Source: 20CM-4-69-16 sp035637455
GTDB taxonomy: Bacteria; Gemmatimonadota; Gemmatimonadetes; Gemmatimonadales; GWC2-71-9
Assembly (NCBI GenBank): GCA_035637455.1
Contig: DASPXE010000014.1
Location: 1 to 24,737 of the forward strand
Length of the DNA stretch: 24,737 bases
Direction: 5' to 3'
Shown piece by piece: positions 1 to 7,269 of this stretch. A model generated the notes under the pieces. The model saw only the letters and a list, made by a program, of their open reading frames with translations, did no database searches and was not told the DNA's origin. Made by a program: the position numbers and the translations under genes. Numbering within the stretch: position 1 is the first letter of the stretch; every line of letters starts with the position of its first letter.

Positions 1-1
1 G

Positions 2-778
2 CGCGAGTTTGAGCTGGGAGGCCGGCAGATCCGCGTGCAGATCGCGCCGCTCGGACCCACGCGCGACGGCTGCGTCGTCGCGCTCGACGACGCCACCACG
101 TTCACGCGCGCGGCGCGCGTCTTGGCTTGGGGGGAGATGGCGCGCCAGGTGGCGCACGAGATCAAGAACCCGCTGACGCCGATTCGTCTCGGCATCCAGC
201 ACCTGCAGCGCGCCCGCACCGCCGGGCGCGCCCGCGACTTCGACGCCATGCTGGCGGAGACGGCCGCGCGGATCCTCGCCGAGATCGACCGGCTCGACGC
301 GATCGCGCGGGCGTTCGCGCGGTTTGCCTCGCCGCCGGCGGAACAGCTCGCGCTCGAGCCGGTGGACTTGCACGCCGCCGCGCGCGAGGTCGTGCAGCTG
401 TACGCGCTGGGCGGCGCCGAGGCGCCGACCCGCTTCGAGGTCGCGGGTGACGCAGGCGCGCCGGCCCTGGCGCGCAAAGACGAAGTGAAGGAGGTGCTCG
501 TCAACCTACTCGAGAACGCGCGCAATGCCGGCGCGCGCCGCGTCACCGTGCGCCTGTCCCAGGGCGGCCAACGGCTGGCCGTCGAGGACGACGGCCGCGG
601 TATTCCAGCCGAGGCGCTCGCGCGCGTTTTCGAGCCCGCGTTTTCGACCACGTCGAGCGGAGCGGGGCTCGGCCTGGCGATCGCGAAGCGCCTCGCCGAG
701 AGCTGGGGAGGGACCATCACCCTCGACAGCGCCGCGGGGCGCGGCACCACCGTCACGATCACCTTCCAGGCCGCCTAG
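2..778 (+). CDS. Sensor histidine kinase, NtrY-like, C-terminal part (5' end outside window)
   Basis: This is the cytoplasmic kinase core of a two-component sensor. It autophosphorylates on histidine and passes the phosphate to a response regulator that is not in the window. The reading frame is open from base 2, so the first GTG (35) is not the true start. The H-box reads HEIKNPLTPI, with the phospho-accepting His codon at 155-157. The HEIKNPLTPI wording is typical of the NtrY subgroup. A HATPase_c domain follows: N-box NLLENARNAG, G1 box DDGRGIP, F-box FEPAFSTT and G2 box GAGLGLAIAKRL, then the normal C-terminus. The segment before the H-box (about 45 residues) looks like the end of a PAS-type sensor domain. 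The sensor and membrane region lie upstream of the window. The next gene begins 85 bp downstream and need not be regulated by this kinase. Confidence 0.93.
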   Translation, partial: REFELGGRQIRVQIAPLGPTRDGCVVALDDATTFTRAARVLAWGEMARQVAHEIKNPLTPIRLGIQHLQRARTAGRARDFDAMLAETAARILAEIDRLDAIARAFARFASPPAEQLALEPVDLHAAAREVVQLYALGGAEAPTRFEVAGDAGAPALARKDEVKEVLVNLLENARNAGARRVTVRLSQGGQRLAVEDDGRGIPAEALARVFEPAFSTTSSGAGLGLAIAKRLAESWGGTITLDSAAGRGTTVTITFQAA

Positions 779-863
779 CTTGGTGACCGGGCTCACGCCC
801 GCGCATGGCGGATTTGACGAACATTGTTACCCTTGTCAGCGGCACCCATTCGCGGGGAGCATT

Positions 864-2225
864 GTGCGGACATTCTTCGTGGGCGCGGGACTGGTGGCAC
901 TCTGCGTCGGCTGCGCCACTGCGGCCGGCGCGCAGGGACCGCTCACCGACGCCCGCCGCATCGGGATGGGCGGTCTGAGCCTCGGCCGGTCGGGGAGTCT
1001 CGTCCGCTACAACGCCGCCTACCGCGCTGTGTCCAAGCGCACGACCGTGCGGGGGCAGCCCAAACTGACGATCCCGATACCGCTCGGGCTCATCCAGTTC
1101 CTCCACGACCACCCGCACATCTCGAACGACCCGGCCTTCGACCCGCACTCTACCGGGTTCAACCCGATCCTCGTGGTGAACACGATCCTCAACCTGCCGC
1201 TGTATTACGAAGTGAAAAAGGCGCCGACGCCGACCAACGACGTGGCCTTCACCATCGGGAGGGACTCCCTGCTGGTGAACCTTGGCGAGGCTGCGAAGCT
1301 GGTCCCGGAAGACCAGTTCGGCATCAGCGGCTCGAGCCGCCCGCTCGACTTGGGGTTCGGCGTGAAGGGCGTCAACGTGGGCGTGACGGGGTGGCTGCAC
1401 GACGACGCGGAATTCCAACTCGGTGACACGCTGCTCGGCTTCCTGCGCGACTCGCAGCCCGCGCGCCACAACACCCGCTACAGCGCTCTCGTCCACGGTT
1501 TGGTGGAAGGAGGCTTCGCCCCGTCCATCAACTACGCCGGGCGCCTCGCGGGCGACACATCGACCGGGCTCTATGTCGGCGCCGCCCTCCACTACTACGT
1601 CGGCGTCGGATACGCGCGGACCGACGGCGACGCCGGCTTCATCACCGGAGCGACGATCTTCGCCGGCGCGAACCCGGTCACGCCCGACGGGCGGACGTTC
1701 ACCCAGTACTCCAAGCCGGGGAACACCCTCGGCCACGGCATCGGTGCCGACGTCGGCGTCGCCTGGATCGCCGGACCGATCGAGCTGGGCCTCGGCGTCA
1801 ACGACATCGGCGCGACCATCACGTGGCCCGACACGCGTCAGGACAGCGCGTTCTACCGCCGGCCGCCGGGTTCGACCCAGATCACGAGCTATTCGACGCT
1901 CATAGCCAACCACGTGGAGACGAAGACCAAGCTGCCTGTGTCCTACATCGCCAACCTGGCGTACGCGGTCGGCAACACGACGCTCGGGGCCGATGTCCTG
2001 AACACCGGACGCGGCAGCGTCGTGCACGTGGGGGGTGAGCAGCGAGTCGGTGTCGTCGCGCTGCGCGGTGGAGTGGCACGCGACCAGCGGAAGCGGATCG
2101 AGTTCGGGTGGGGTGGCGGCCTGCGACTTGGCGCGCTCGGCCTAGACCTGGGATTCTGGACGCACACCAACTCGCTCTCGAACGAGCGCGGCATCACGAT
2201 GGCGACGTCGCTCTCGATCTATTAG
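864..2225 (+). CDS. Putative outer-membrane beta-barrel protein (TraF/PorV/DUF5723-like)
   Basis: The product is about 453 residues. I chose the GTG at 864 because it directly begins a signal peptide (MRTFFVGAGLVALCVGC...AGAQG) and has GGGGAG at 854-859, although the spacing is short. The open frame extends upstream into the kinase gene, but that part is out-of-frame shadow. The mature N-terminus, TDARRIGMGGLSLGRSGS, resembles the 'DAR-x-x-GMGG' opening seen in PorV/FadL-like and TraF_2/DUF5723-type outer-membrane proteins. The rest is rich in Gly and Tyr with alternating hydrophobic residues and many amphipathic strand-like segments, as expected for a barrel. There is no TonB plug and no enzymatic motif. 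The stop codon (2223-2225) overlaps the Shine-Dalgarno of the next gene, so an operon with the two downstream lipoprotein genes is likely. The family assignment is by pattern recognition only. Confidence 0.62.
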   Translation: MRTFFVGAGLVALCVGCATAAGAQGPLTDARRIGMGGLSLGRSGSLVRYNAAYRAVSKRTTVRGQPKLTIPIPLGLIQFLHDHPHISNDPAFDPHSTGFNPILVVNTILNLPLYYEVKKAPTPTNDVAFTIGRDSLLVNLGEAAKLVPEDQFGISGSSRPLDLGFGVKGVNVGVTGWLHDDAEFQLGDTLLGFLRDSQPARHNTRYSALVHGLVEGGFAPSINYAGRLAGDTSTGLYVGAALHYYVGVGYARTDGDAGFITGATIFAGANPVTPDGRTFTQYSKPGNTLGHGIGADVGVAWIAGPIELGLGVNDIGATITWPDTRQDSAFYRRPPGSTQITSYSTLIANHVETKTKLPVSYIANLAYAVGNTTLGADVLNTGRGSVVHVGGEQRVGVVALRGGVARDQRKRIEFGWGGGLRLGALGLDLGFWTHTNSLSNERGITMATSLSIY

Positions 2226-2233
2226 GAGGCAGG

Positions 2234-2767
2234 ATGCGCGCGAAGTGGCTCTGGGTGCTGGCGCTCACCGCGCTGCTGGGGGGATGCGGGCAGGGGCGTG
2301 CGATTTTCGACATCGATGTCTTCAGCTTCCTCCACGCCACGGCTGCGGATACGTTGCCGTATATCGGGCCGCTGCCCCCCGGCGTGCCGGACACCATCCC
2401 GGTGCAGACAGTCAACTCTCTCGGCATCGGCACGTCGTCGATCGTGGACACGGTCCGCCTCACCGGTACGGTCGATTTCGTAAACGCCACGGGCACGGGC
2501 AACGTGGCCTTCCAGGTGTATTTCGACTCGGTCAAGAGCTCGGTATATAGCGGGACGCCCGCCTTCAGCGTCACTGGAGCGGTGACTCCCAGCGCGACGA
2601 CCACCAGCCCGTTCACCATCCCGAACCTCCCGGATGCTCTGAAGCCGTTGTTCCTCGCATCCACGGTGTACGTGGGCATCAGGGCGTCGGCGACGGGCAC
2701 GATACGGGGAACGGCGAAGCTCACAGCGCTGCGGGCGCGGATCGTGATTCAAGACAAGATCTTCTGA
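2234..2767 (+). CDS. Small lipoprotein of unknown function
   Basis: The product is 177 residues. The ATG at 2234 lies 5 nt after AGGAGG (2224-2229), so the start is well supported. The N-terminus is a clear lipoprotein signal: MRAKWLWVLALTALLGGC, with lipidation expected at Cys18. The mature part has the look of a beta-sandwich. It is rich in Thr, Val, Ser and Gly, with a repeated pattern such as VRLTGTVDFVNATGTGNVAFQV and, near the end, ATGTIRGTAKLTALRARIVI. I recognise no family. It sits 8 bp after the barrel gene and 19 bp before the Ig-repeat gene, so it is probably co-expressed with them as part of an envelope complex. That role is an inference from position only. Confidence 0.75.
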   Translation: MRAKWLWVLALTALLGGCGQGRAIFDIDVFSFLHATAADTLPYIGPLPPGVPDTIPVQTVNSLGIGTSSIVDTVRLTGTVDFVNATGTGNVAFQVYFDSVKSSVYSGTPAFSVTGAVTPSATTTSPFTIPNLPDALKPLFLASTVYVGIRASATGTIRGTAKLTALRARIVIQDKIF

Positions 2768-2786
2768 CGGGAGCATTTTCGCGGCC

Positions 2787-5366
2787 ATGCGTCGGCTTCT
2801 GCCCCGGCTCGCGCTGTTCGGGGCTGCTCTCCCCCTGCTGGTCGCCACCTGCCGGGACGACCCGGTGGGCCCAGGACGGGGGGGAGCGGCGTACCTCGCC
2901 ATCCAGCCCGTGGTCAGCTCCACGGTCGATCTCGCCGCCTTCGGGTTGACAGCCGACACCATCCGTCTGGTCGTGATCCGGCGCCCGGCGGACACGCTGC
3001 GCGCGCTCACCGTCTTCTTCGATCCAGACTCGTCCCAGATCCGCCTGGCGACCGACGTGGTGCTCCGGGCGGCTGTGGAAACCCTCACCGTGCATCTGGA
3101 GCTGCGGGGCGGCGGTTTCGCCCTGTTCTCGGGCACGCGAGCCCTGGAGGTGCGGGCCGGGCGACCGGGCGCGCCGCAGCAGATCCCGGTGACGTACACG
3201 GGGCCCGGCAGTACCGTCGCCGCCCTGACCCTCACCCCGCGCGATACCGTGCTCACCTTTGGGGACTCGTTCCGCTTTCGCGTGAGCGCACGCGACGCGA
3301 GCGGCGCGCCGGTGGCGCTCTTCTACGTGGCGTGGAGCAGCAGCGACACGACCGGCCTGCGTGTGAACGCCACCGGGCTCGCCCGCGCGCCGAGCGCTCG
3401 GGCGGCGCTCACGCTGCGGGCTCGCGCGCCGAGCGGCGCCGCGGACTCGACCCCGGTGACGGTCATCCCCGTCCCCACCCTGCTGAGCGTCGTGAGCGGG
3501 GCCGGACAGAGCGGGGTCGTCGGAGTCGCGTTGCCGCTGCCGTTCCGGGTGCGCGTGACGGCCGCCGACGGGCTGGGCGTGAAGGGCATCCCGGTGCGGT
3601 TCCGCGCCCTTGGCAGCGGCGGGGCCGCCGTCGCCGACTCGCTGGTCGTGTCGGACACGGGTGGCTACGCCGCCACGGTCGGGACGCTCGGTACGATCGC
3701 GGGGTCCCAGAGCTTCGAGGCGAGTGCGTTCGCGCTGCCCGCCACGAGCGTCAGCGCCACCGCGCTGGCGGGAGCCGTCTCCACCGTCACATCCATCGTG
3801 ACGGCGTCCGCCGCGAGCGTCTTGTCGGGGGCCATCGCTACGCTCACCCTGCGAGCCAAGGATGCCTTCGGGAACAGCCTCACGGCTGGCGGTCGCGCCG
3901 TCGCGTTCACCGTGACGGGCGGCACGAGCACCGGCGTGGTCGGCCCGACGACCGATCACGGCGACGGCACGTACACGGCGCCGTTCACAGGTGTGCTCGC
4001 TGGAACTGCCCTGACGATCGGCGCGACGATCGACGGCAGCCCCGTGACGTCGCCTCTGCCGACGCTCGCGGTATTGGCCGGCGCCGTCGCGCAGGTGGTG
4101 GTCACTCCGGCCTCGGCGGCGCTCGATGCGCTGGGGCTCACGCAGCGCTTCTCCGCCGCGGCACGGGACGCCAACGGCAATGTCATCTCCGGGCAAGCGT
4201 TCACGTGGACGTCCGACAACCCGATCGTCGCCCTCGTGGACCCGAGCGGCGTCGTCACGGCGGTCGCGAACGGCACCGCCACGATCACGGCCGCAGCCGC
4301 CGGGGTCTCCGGCACCGCGACTCTCGCGGTCGCGCAGATAGTTCGGTCGGTGGTGGTGAGCCCGGCGTCGGCGGCGCTCGCGACCGCTAATCTGCTGCAG
4401 CAGCAGTACAGCGCGGTCGCGCTCGATGGCAACGGGCGCCCGGTCGCGGGCCAGACTTTCACGTGGAGCTCGTCGGACCCCGCGATCGCCACGGTGGATG
4501 CGACCGGGCTCGCCACCGGCCTCACGCCCGGCTCTGTCACGATCACGGCGACCACGGCCGGCGTGGCGGGGACCGCCACGCTCTCGGTGGCACAGGTCGT
4601 CACGTCGGTGGCGGTGACACCGGCGTCCGCCACGCTCGACGCCCTGGGGCTGGCGCAACAGTTCAACGCGATCGCGCAGGACGCTAGCGGCAACGTGATC
4701 CTCGGCCGGAGCTTCACGTGGTCGGCCTCGCCTGCGGGCGTGGCCACGATCGATCCGGTGACGGGGCTCGCCACCGCGCTTGCGAACGGCGTCACGACGA
4801 TCACAGCGACGACCGGTGGGGTGTCAGGCACCGCCACCCTGTCGGTGGCGCAGATCGTCAAATCCGTCGTAGTGACCCCGGCGAGCGCGACGCTCGACGC
4901 CCTCGGGCTCACACAGCAGTTCAGTGCAGTGGCGCAGGACGCCAACGGGAACGTGGTTCCGGGACAGACGTTCACCTGGTCGGCGTCTCCCGCGGGGGTA
5001 GTGGCCATCGACCCGGTGACTGGGCTCGCCACGGCGCTTGCGAACGGTGTGGCGACGATCATTGCGACGACGGCCGGTGTGTCGGGGACGGCCGTGCTGT
5101 CGGTCGCGCAGGCGGTGGGTTCGGTGGTCGTGAGCCCGGCGACCGCGACGCTCGCCGGCCTCGGGCTCACGCAGCAGTTCACGGCCGTCGCACAGGACGC
5201 AAACGGGAACCCGGTGCCGGGACAGACCTTCACGTGGGCCTCTTCGCAGCCCCTCATCGCCAGCGTGGATCCGAAGGGGCTGGCCACGGCGCTCGCGATT
5301 GGGACCGCCGTTATCACGGCAACGACCGGCGGCGTGTCGGGCACGGCCACGTTGTCGATCTTGTAG
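2787..5366 (+). CDS. Large Ig-like (BIG_2) repeat surface protein, probable lipoprotein
   Basis: The product is 859 residues. The start ATG at 2787 follows GGGAG (2770-2774). The N-terminus MRRLLPRLALFGAALPLLVATC is a signal sequence. Cys22 would be the lipid site, but Thr at -1 makes the lipobox imperfect. Residues about 25-140 form a unique domain. Residues about 145-230, 232-330 and 334-434 look like three divergent Ig-like/Big_1-type domains; the last contains the motif DHGDGTYTAPFTG. From about 437 to the end come five BIG_2-type domains of 85-86 residues, each with a 'V.P.SATL..LG..QQF.A.AQDANGN...GQTFTW' core and an ending like 'GLATAL..GTATITAT..GVSGTATLSV'. Such proteins are commonly exported and act in adhesion or surface display. 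The specific ligand is unknown. It is the last gene of the three-gene cluster and is followed by a hairpin. Confidence 0.82.
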   Translation: MRRLLPRLALFGAALPLLVATCRDDPVGPGRGGAAYLAIQPVVSSTVDLAAFGLTADTIRLVVIRRPADTLRALTVFFDPDSSQIRLATDVVLRAAVETLTVHLELRGGGFALFSGTRALEVRAGRPGAPQQIPVTYTGPGSTVAALTLTPRDTVLTFGDSFRFRVSARDASGAPVALFYVAWSSSDTTGLRVNATGLARAPSARAALTLRARAPSGAADSTPVTVIPVPTLLSVVSGAGQSGVVGVALPLPFRVRVTAADGLGVKGIPVRFRALGSGGAAVADSLVVSDTGGYAATVGTLGTIAGSQSFEASAFALPATSVSATALAGAVSTVTSIVTASAASVLSGAIATLTLRAKDAFGNSLTAGGRAVAFTVTGGTSTGVVGPTTDHGDGTYTAPFTGVLAGTALTIGATIDGSPVTSPLPTLAVLAGAVAQVVVTPASAALDALGLTQRFSAAARDANGNVISGQAFTWTSDNPIVALVDPSGVVTAVANGTATITAAAAGVSGTATLAVAQIVRSVVVSPASAALATANLLQQQYSAVALDGNGRPVAGQTFTWSSSDPAIATVDATGLATGLTPGSVTITATTAGVAGTATLSVAQVVTSVAVTPASATLDALGLAQQFNAIAQDASGNVILGRSFTWSASPAGVATIDPVTGLATALANGVTTITATTGGVSGTATLSVAQIVKSVVVTPASATLDALGLTQQFSAVAQDANGNVVPGQTFTWSASPAGVVAIDPVTGLATALANGVATIIATTAGVSGTAVLSVAQAVGSVVVSPATATLAGLGLTQQFTAVAQDANGNPVPGQTFTWASSQPLIASVDPKGLATALAIGTAVITATTGGVSGTATLSIL
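4095..5363 (+). repeat. Five tandem BIG_2-domain coding repeats, period 255-258 bp
   Basis: In-frame repeat units begin at 4095, 4350, 4608, 4866 and 5124, at the codons for the VVV(T/S)P motif. The intervals are 255, 258, 258 and 258 bp, and the last unit ends at the stop codon. Units 3, 4 and 5 are especially alike at the DNA level: the AQDA(N/S)GN segment is shared by all three, and the DPVTGLATALANGV segment by units 3 and 4. This suggests recent duplication or gene conversion. The repeats lie wholly inside the Ig-like protein gene. Confidence 0.9.
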
Positions 5367-5407
5367 GCGGCGACCGCCAGAGCCCGGTCCGGCGTCCTGT
5401 GGCGTCG

Positions 5408-5439
5408 GCGCAACGGGGTCTCCAGTGCGCCCGTTGCGC
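5408..5439 (+). terminator. Hairpin after the Ig-repeat gene, possible terminator
   Basis: A perfect 10-bp inverted repeat, GCGCAACGGG (5408-5417) and CCCGTTGCGC (5430-5439), has a 12-nt loop and lies 42 bp past the stop codon of the Ig-like gene. There is no strong T-run after it (TACTTGG), so intrinsic termination would be weak. The remaining intergenic sequence up to the sigma factor gene shows no promoter I can defend. Confidence 0.45.
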
Positions 5440-5547
5440 TACTTGGCCACTCCGAAGAGCTAATTCGTTGTCCCATCGGGGCGAACCTACCCCACCCCAA
5501 GCAAACTCGATGGATGTGGCCTCGAACTTGAGGCAAGTCTTCGACGC

Positions 5548-6153
5548 ATGTCGGAGCCCAGTTTCCGTCCCGCTCTGTCGAACCCCGCACCTCGGTCGCG
5601 CGCGGCGCGAGCCGACGACGCGTGGCAGGCGGCGTTCGAGACGCACTACGTCGACCTGTGCGAGTATGTCCTCCGCCTCGTCGGGTCAGCGGAAGCCGCG
5701 CGGGACATCGTGCACGACCTCTTTCTGCACCTGTGGGATGCGCGGGGCCCGCGCGACTCGGTCCGCCTGAACCGGCCCTACCTGTACGTTGCGGCACGGA
5801 ACTGGGCGCTCAAGTACTTGCGCCACCGGCGCGTGGCCCAGGCCTGGATCGATCGCGCCAGCCACGAGGAGGCGCCGGTCTCGGACACCCCCGAGGATCT
5901 CTGCCTGCGCCGCGAGCTGGACGCTGCCGTCCGGCGCGCGATCGCAGACCTGCCGCAGCGCTGTCGCGAGATCTTCGTGCTCCGCCGCCGCGACCAGCTC
6001 GGCTACCGGGAGATCGCGCTGCGGCTCGGCGTGTCGCTCGGGACCGTCAAGTCCCAGATGTGGCGGGCGACGGTGCGGCTGAAAGAACAGTTGGCGCCGC
6101 ACCTCGCCCCTCCCGTCGCTCCCGCGAGCCGCAACACCTACCGCCTGCTCTAG
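5548..6153 (+). CDS. ECF-type RNA polymerase sigma factor
   Basis: The product is 201 residues. It directs RNA polymerase to a small set of promoters and is expected to be held inactive by the FecR-like protein encoded next. Sigma region 2 spans about residues 27-95 (FETHYVDLCEYVLRLVGSAEAARDIVHDLFLHLW, then RPYLYVAARNWALKYLRHRR). Region 4 spans about 130-185 (AIADLPQRCREIFVLRRRDQLGYREIALRLGVSLGTVKSQMWRA) and contains the helix-turn-helix. There is no region 1.1 or 3, as is normal for ECF factors. The length and sequence fit the Bacteroidetes-style FecI-like group. The ATG at 5548 has GAGG (5530-5533) upstream at a rather long spacing. With the FecR and STN-SusC genes it forms a cell-surface signalling set. 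Confidence 0.93.
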   Translation: MSEPSFRPALSNPAPRSRAARADDAWQAAFETHYVDLCEYVLRLVGSAEAARDIVHDLFLHLWDARGPRDSVRLNRPYLYVAARNWALKYLRHRRVAQAWIDRASHEEAPVSDTPEDLCLRRELDAAVRRAIADLPQRCREIFVLRRRDQLGYREIALRLGVSLGTVKSQMWRATVRLKEQLAPHLAPPVAPASRNTYRLL

Positions 6154-6221
6154 CGGCCCGCCCCCACAGGGGCTTCATACTCGTCGCCCATTCAGGGGTT
6201 CTCTGAGTGGGGCCAAGTGTC

Positions 6222-7253
6222 ATGATCGAAGCATCCGACTTGCTGCGATTCGTTGAGGGCGAGTGCTCGCCCGCGGAGGCCGCGGCGATCCAGGCGTGGA
6301 TCGCGGCCGACTCCGCACGGGGGGAGTTGCTGGACGAGCTCCGCGCTGTCTGGCGGCTCACGGGTGACCTCACGCGGCCGTGGGACGTCGGAGCCGCCCG
6401 CGGCCGGCTGCTGAGGGCACGCCGCGGTGCCCCGCCGCCGGGGACGCCTACGCTCCAGCTGCACTCACGGGCGACCGCTCCGCCCCGGCCACGTCGCTGG
6501 GGGACGGTGACGGTGTGGCCCGCGCGGATCGCGGCGGCGGTCCTGCTCGTGATCGCCGGCGCCGCCTTCTGGTCGCACCGTTCGCCGCCTGCAGCGCCGC
6601 GCGAGTATGCGACGGCGCCCGGGCAGCGGGCGGCGCTCACGTTTCCCGACGGCTCCCGCGTGTTGCTCAGCGTCGGCACGCGACTCCTGGTACCGCGCGA
6701 CTACGGCGTGGTGGTGCGCGCCGTGGAGCTCGAAGGCGAAGCGTACTTCGCCGTGCGGCACGATCCGGCGCGCCCTTTTCTCGTTCGCACTGAACATGGT
6801 ACGACCGAGGATCTTGGCACCGAGTTCGACGTTCGCGCCTACCGTGATGAGCAGTCCCTGCAGGTCGTCGTGGCCACCGGCCGGGTGGCGCTGCGGGGCA
6901 CCGAGGCGGCCGATTCGGTGCTGATGCTGCGGCCGCGTGAGCGCGGCGTGATCGCTTCCAGCGGCAGCGCGACCGTCACTACCCGCGTTTCGCTGGAGCA
7001 CTACCTCGCCTGGACGCGCGGGACGCTGCGGTTCGACGATGCGCCGCTCTCGAGCGTCCTCGCACAGCTGGAACGCTGGTACGACCTCGACATCCAGATT
7101 GCGGATCCGTCGTTGCGGCAGGAGCGGCTGACGATCTCGTTCACGACGGAATCGGCCGATGAGGCGGTTACGGCCTTGGCGAGAGTGCTGGGCGTGCGAT
7201 TCACCCGGGCCGACCGCGTGGTCCGGCTCGTTCCCGTTCATTCGCGCCAGTAG
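6222..7253 (+). CDS. FecR-family anti-sigma factor
   Basis: The product is 343 residues. I chose the ATG at 6222 because its product starts like other FecR proteins (MIEASDLLRFVEGECSP). A GTG at 6207 would add only five residues. Residues 1-50 are the cytoplasmic sigma-binding part, with WIAAD and VWRL motifs. A single transmembrane helix lies at about 100-118 (ARIAAAVLLVIAGAAFW). The periplasmic FecR domain follows at about 129-226 (TFPDGSRVLLSVGTRLLVP...GEAYFAVRHD...FLVRTEHGTTEDLGTEFDVRAY). A C-terminal DUF4974-like domain spans about 268-338 (LRFDDAPLSSVLAQLERWYDLDIQI). Such proteins hold the ECF sigma factor at the membrane and release or activate it when the STN domain of the cognate outer-membrane receptor signals. 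The gap to the sigma gene is 68 bp, and the SusC start follows 16 bp after the stop. Confidence 0.92.
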   Translation: MIEASDLLRFVEGECSPAEAAAIQAWIAADSARGELLDELRAVWRLTGDLTRPWDVGAARGRLLRARRGAPPPGTPTLQLHSRATAPPRPRRWGTVTVWPARIAAAVLLVIAGAAFWSHRSPPAAPREYATAPGQRAALTFPDGSRVLLSVGTRLLVPRDYGVVVRAVELEGEAYFAVRHDPARPFLVRTEHGTTEDLGTEFDVRAYRDEQSLQVVVATGRVALRGTEAADSVLMLRPRERGVIASSGSATVTTRVSLEHYLAWTRGTLRFDDAPLSSVLAQLERWYDLDIQIADPSLRQERLTISFTTESADEAVTALARVLGVRFTRADRVVRLVPVHSRQ

Positions 7254-7269
7254 AGGAGGGAGGCTGGTT

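Noticed and set aside
814..819. TTGACG before the barrel gene as a -35 box
   Set aside because: No -10-like hexamer lies at a suitable distance downstream.
525..863. Upstream extension of the barrel gene into the histidine kinase gene
   Set aside because: The extension is Arg/Pro/Ser-rich out-of-frame shadow of the kinase; the signal peptide starts at the GTG at 864.
2721..4658. A 645-codon open frame on the minus strand opposite the Ig-repeat gene
   Set aside because: It is Arg-, Gly- and Asp-rich with no domain, and it arises from the GC-rich codons and repeats of the plus-strand gene, which has a signal peptide and clear Ig domains.
4095..5363. The regular repeats considered as a CRISPR or satellite array
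   Set aside because: Units are 255-258 bp, in frame, and encode Ig-like domains; there are no short identical repeats with unique spacers.
6167..6198. Two CAGGGG copies (6167 and 6193) between the sigma and FecR genes
   Set aside because: Six-base matches in GC-rich sequence are common, and no ECF-type promoter motif accompanies them.
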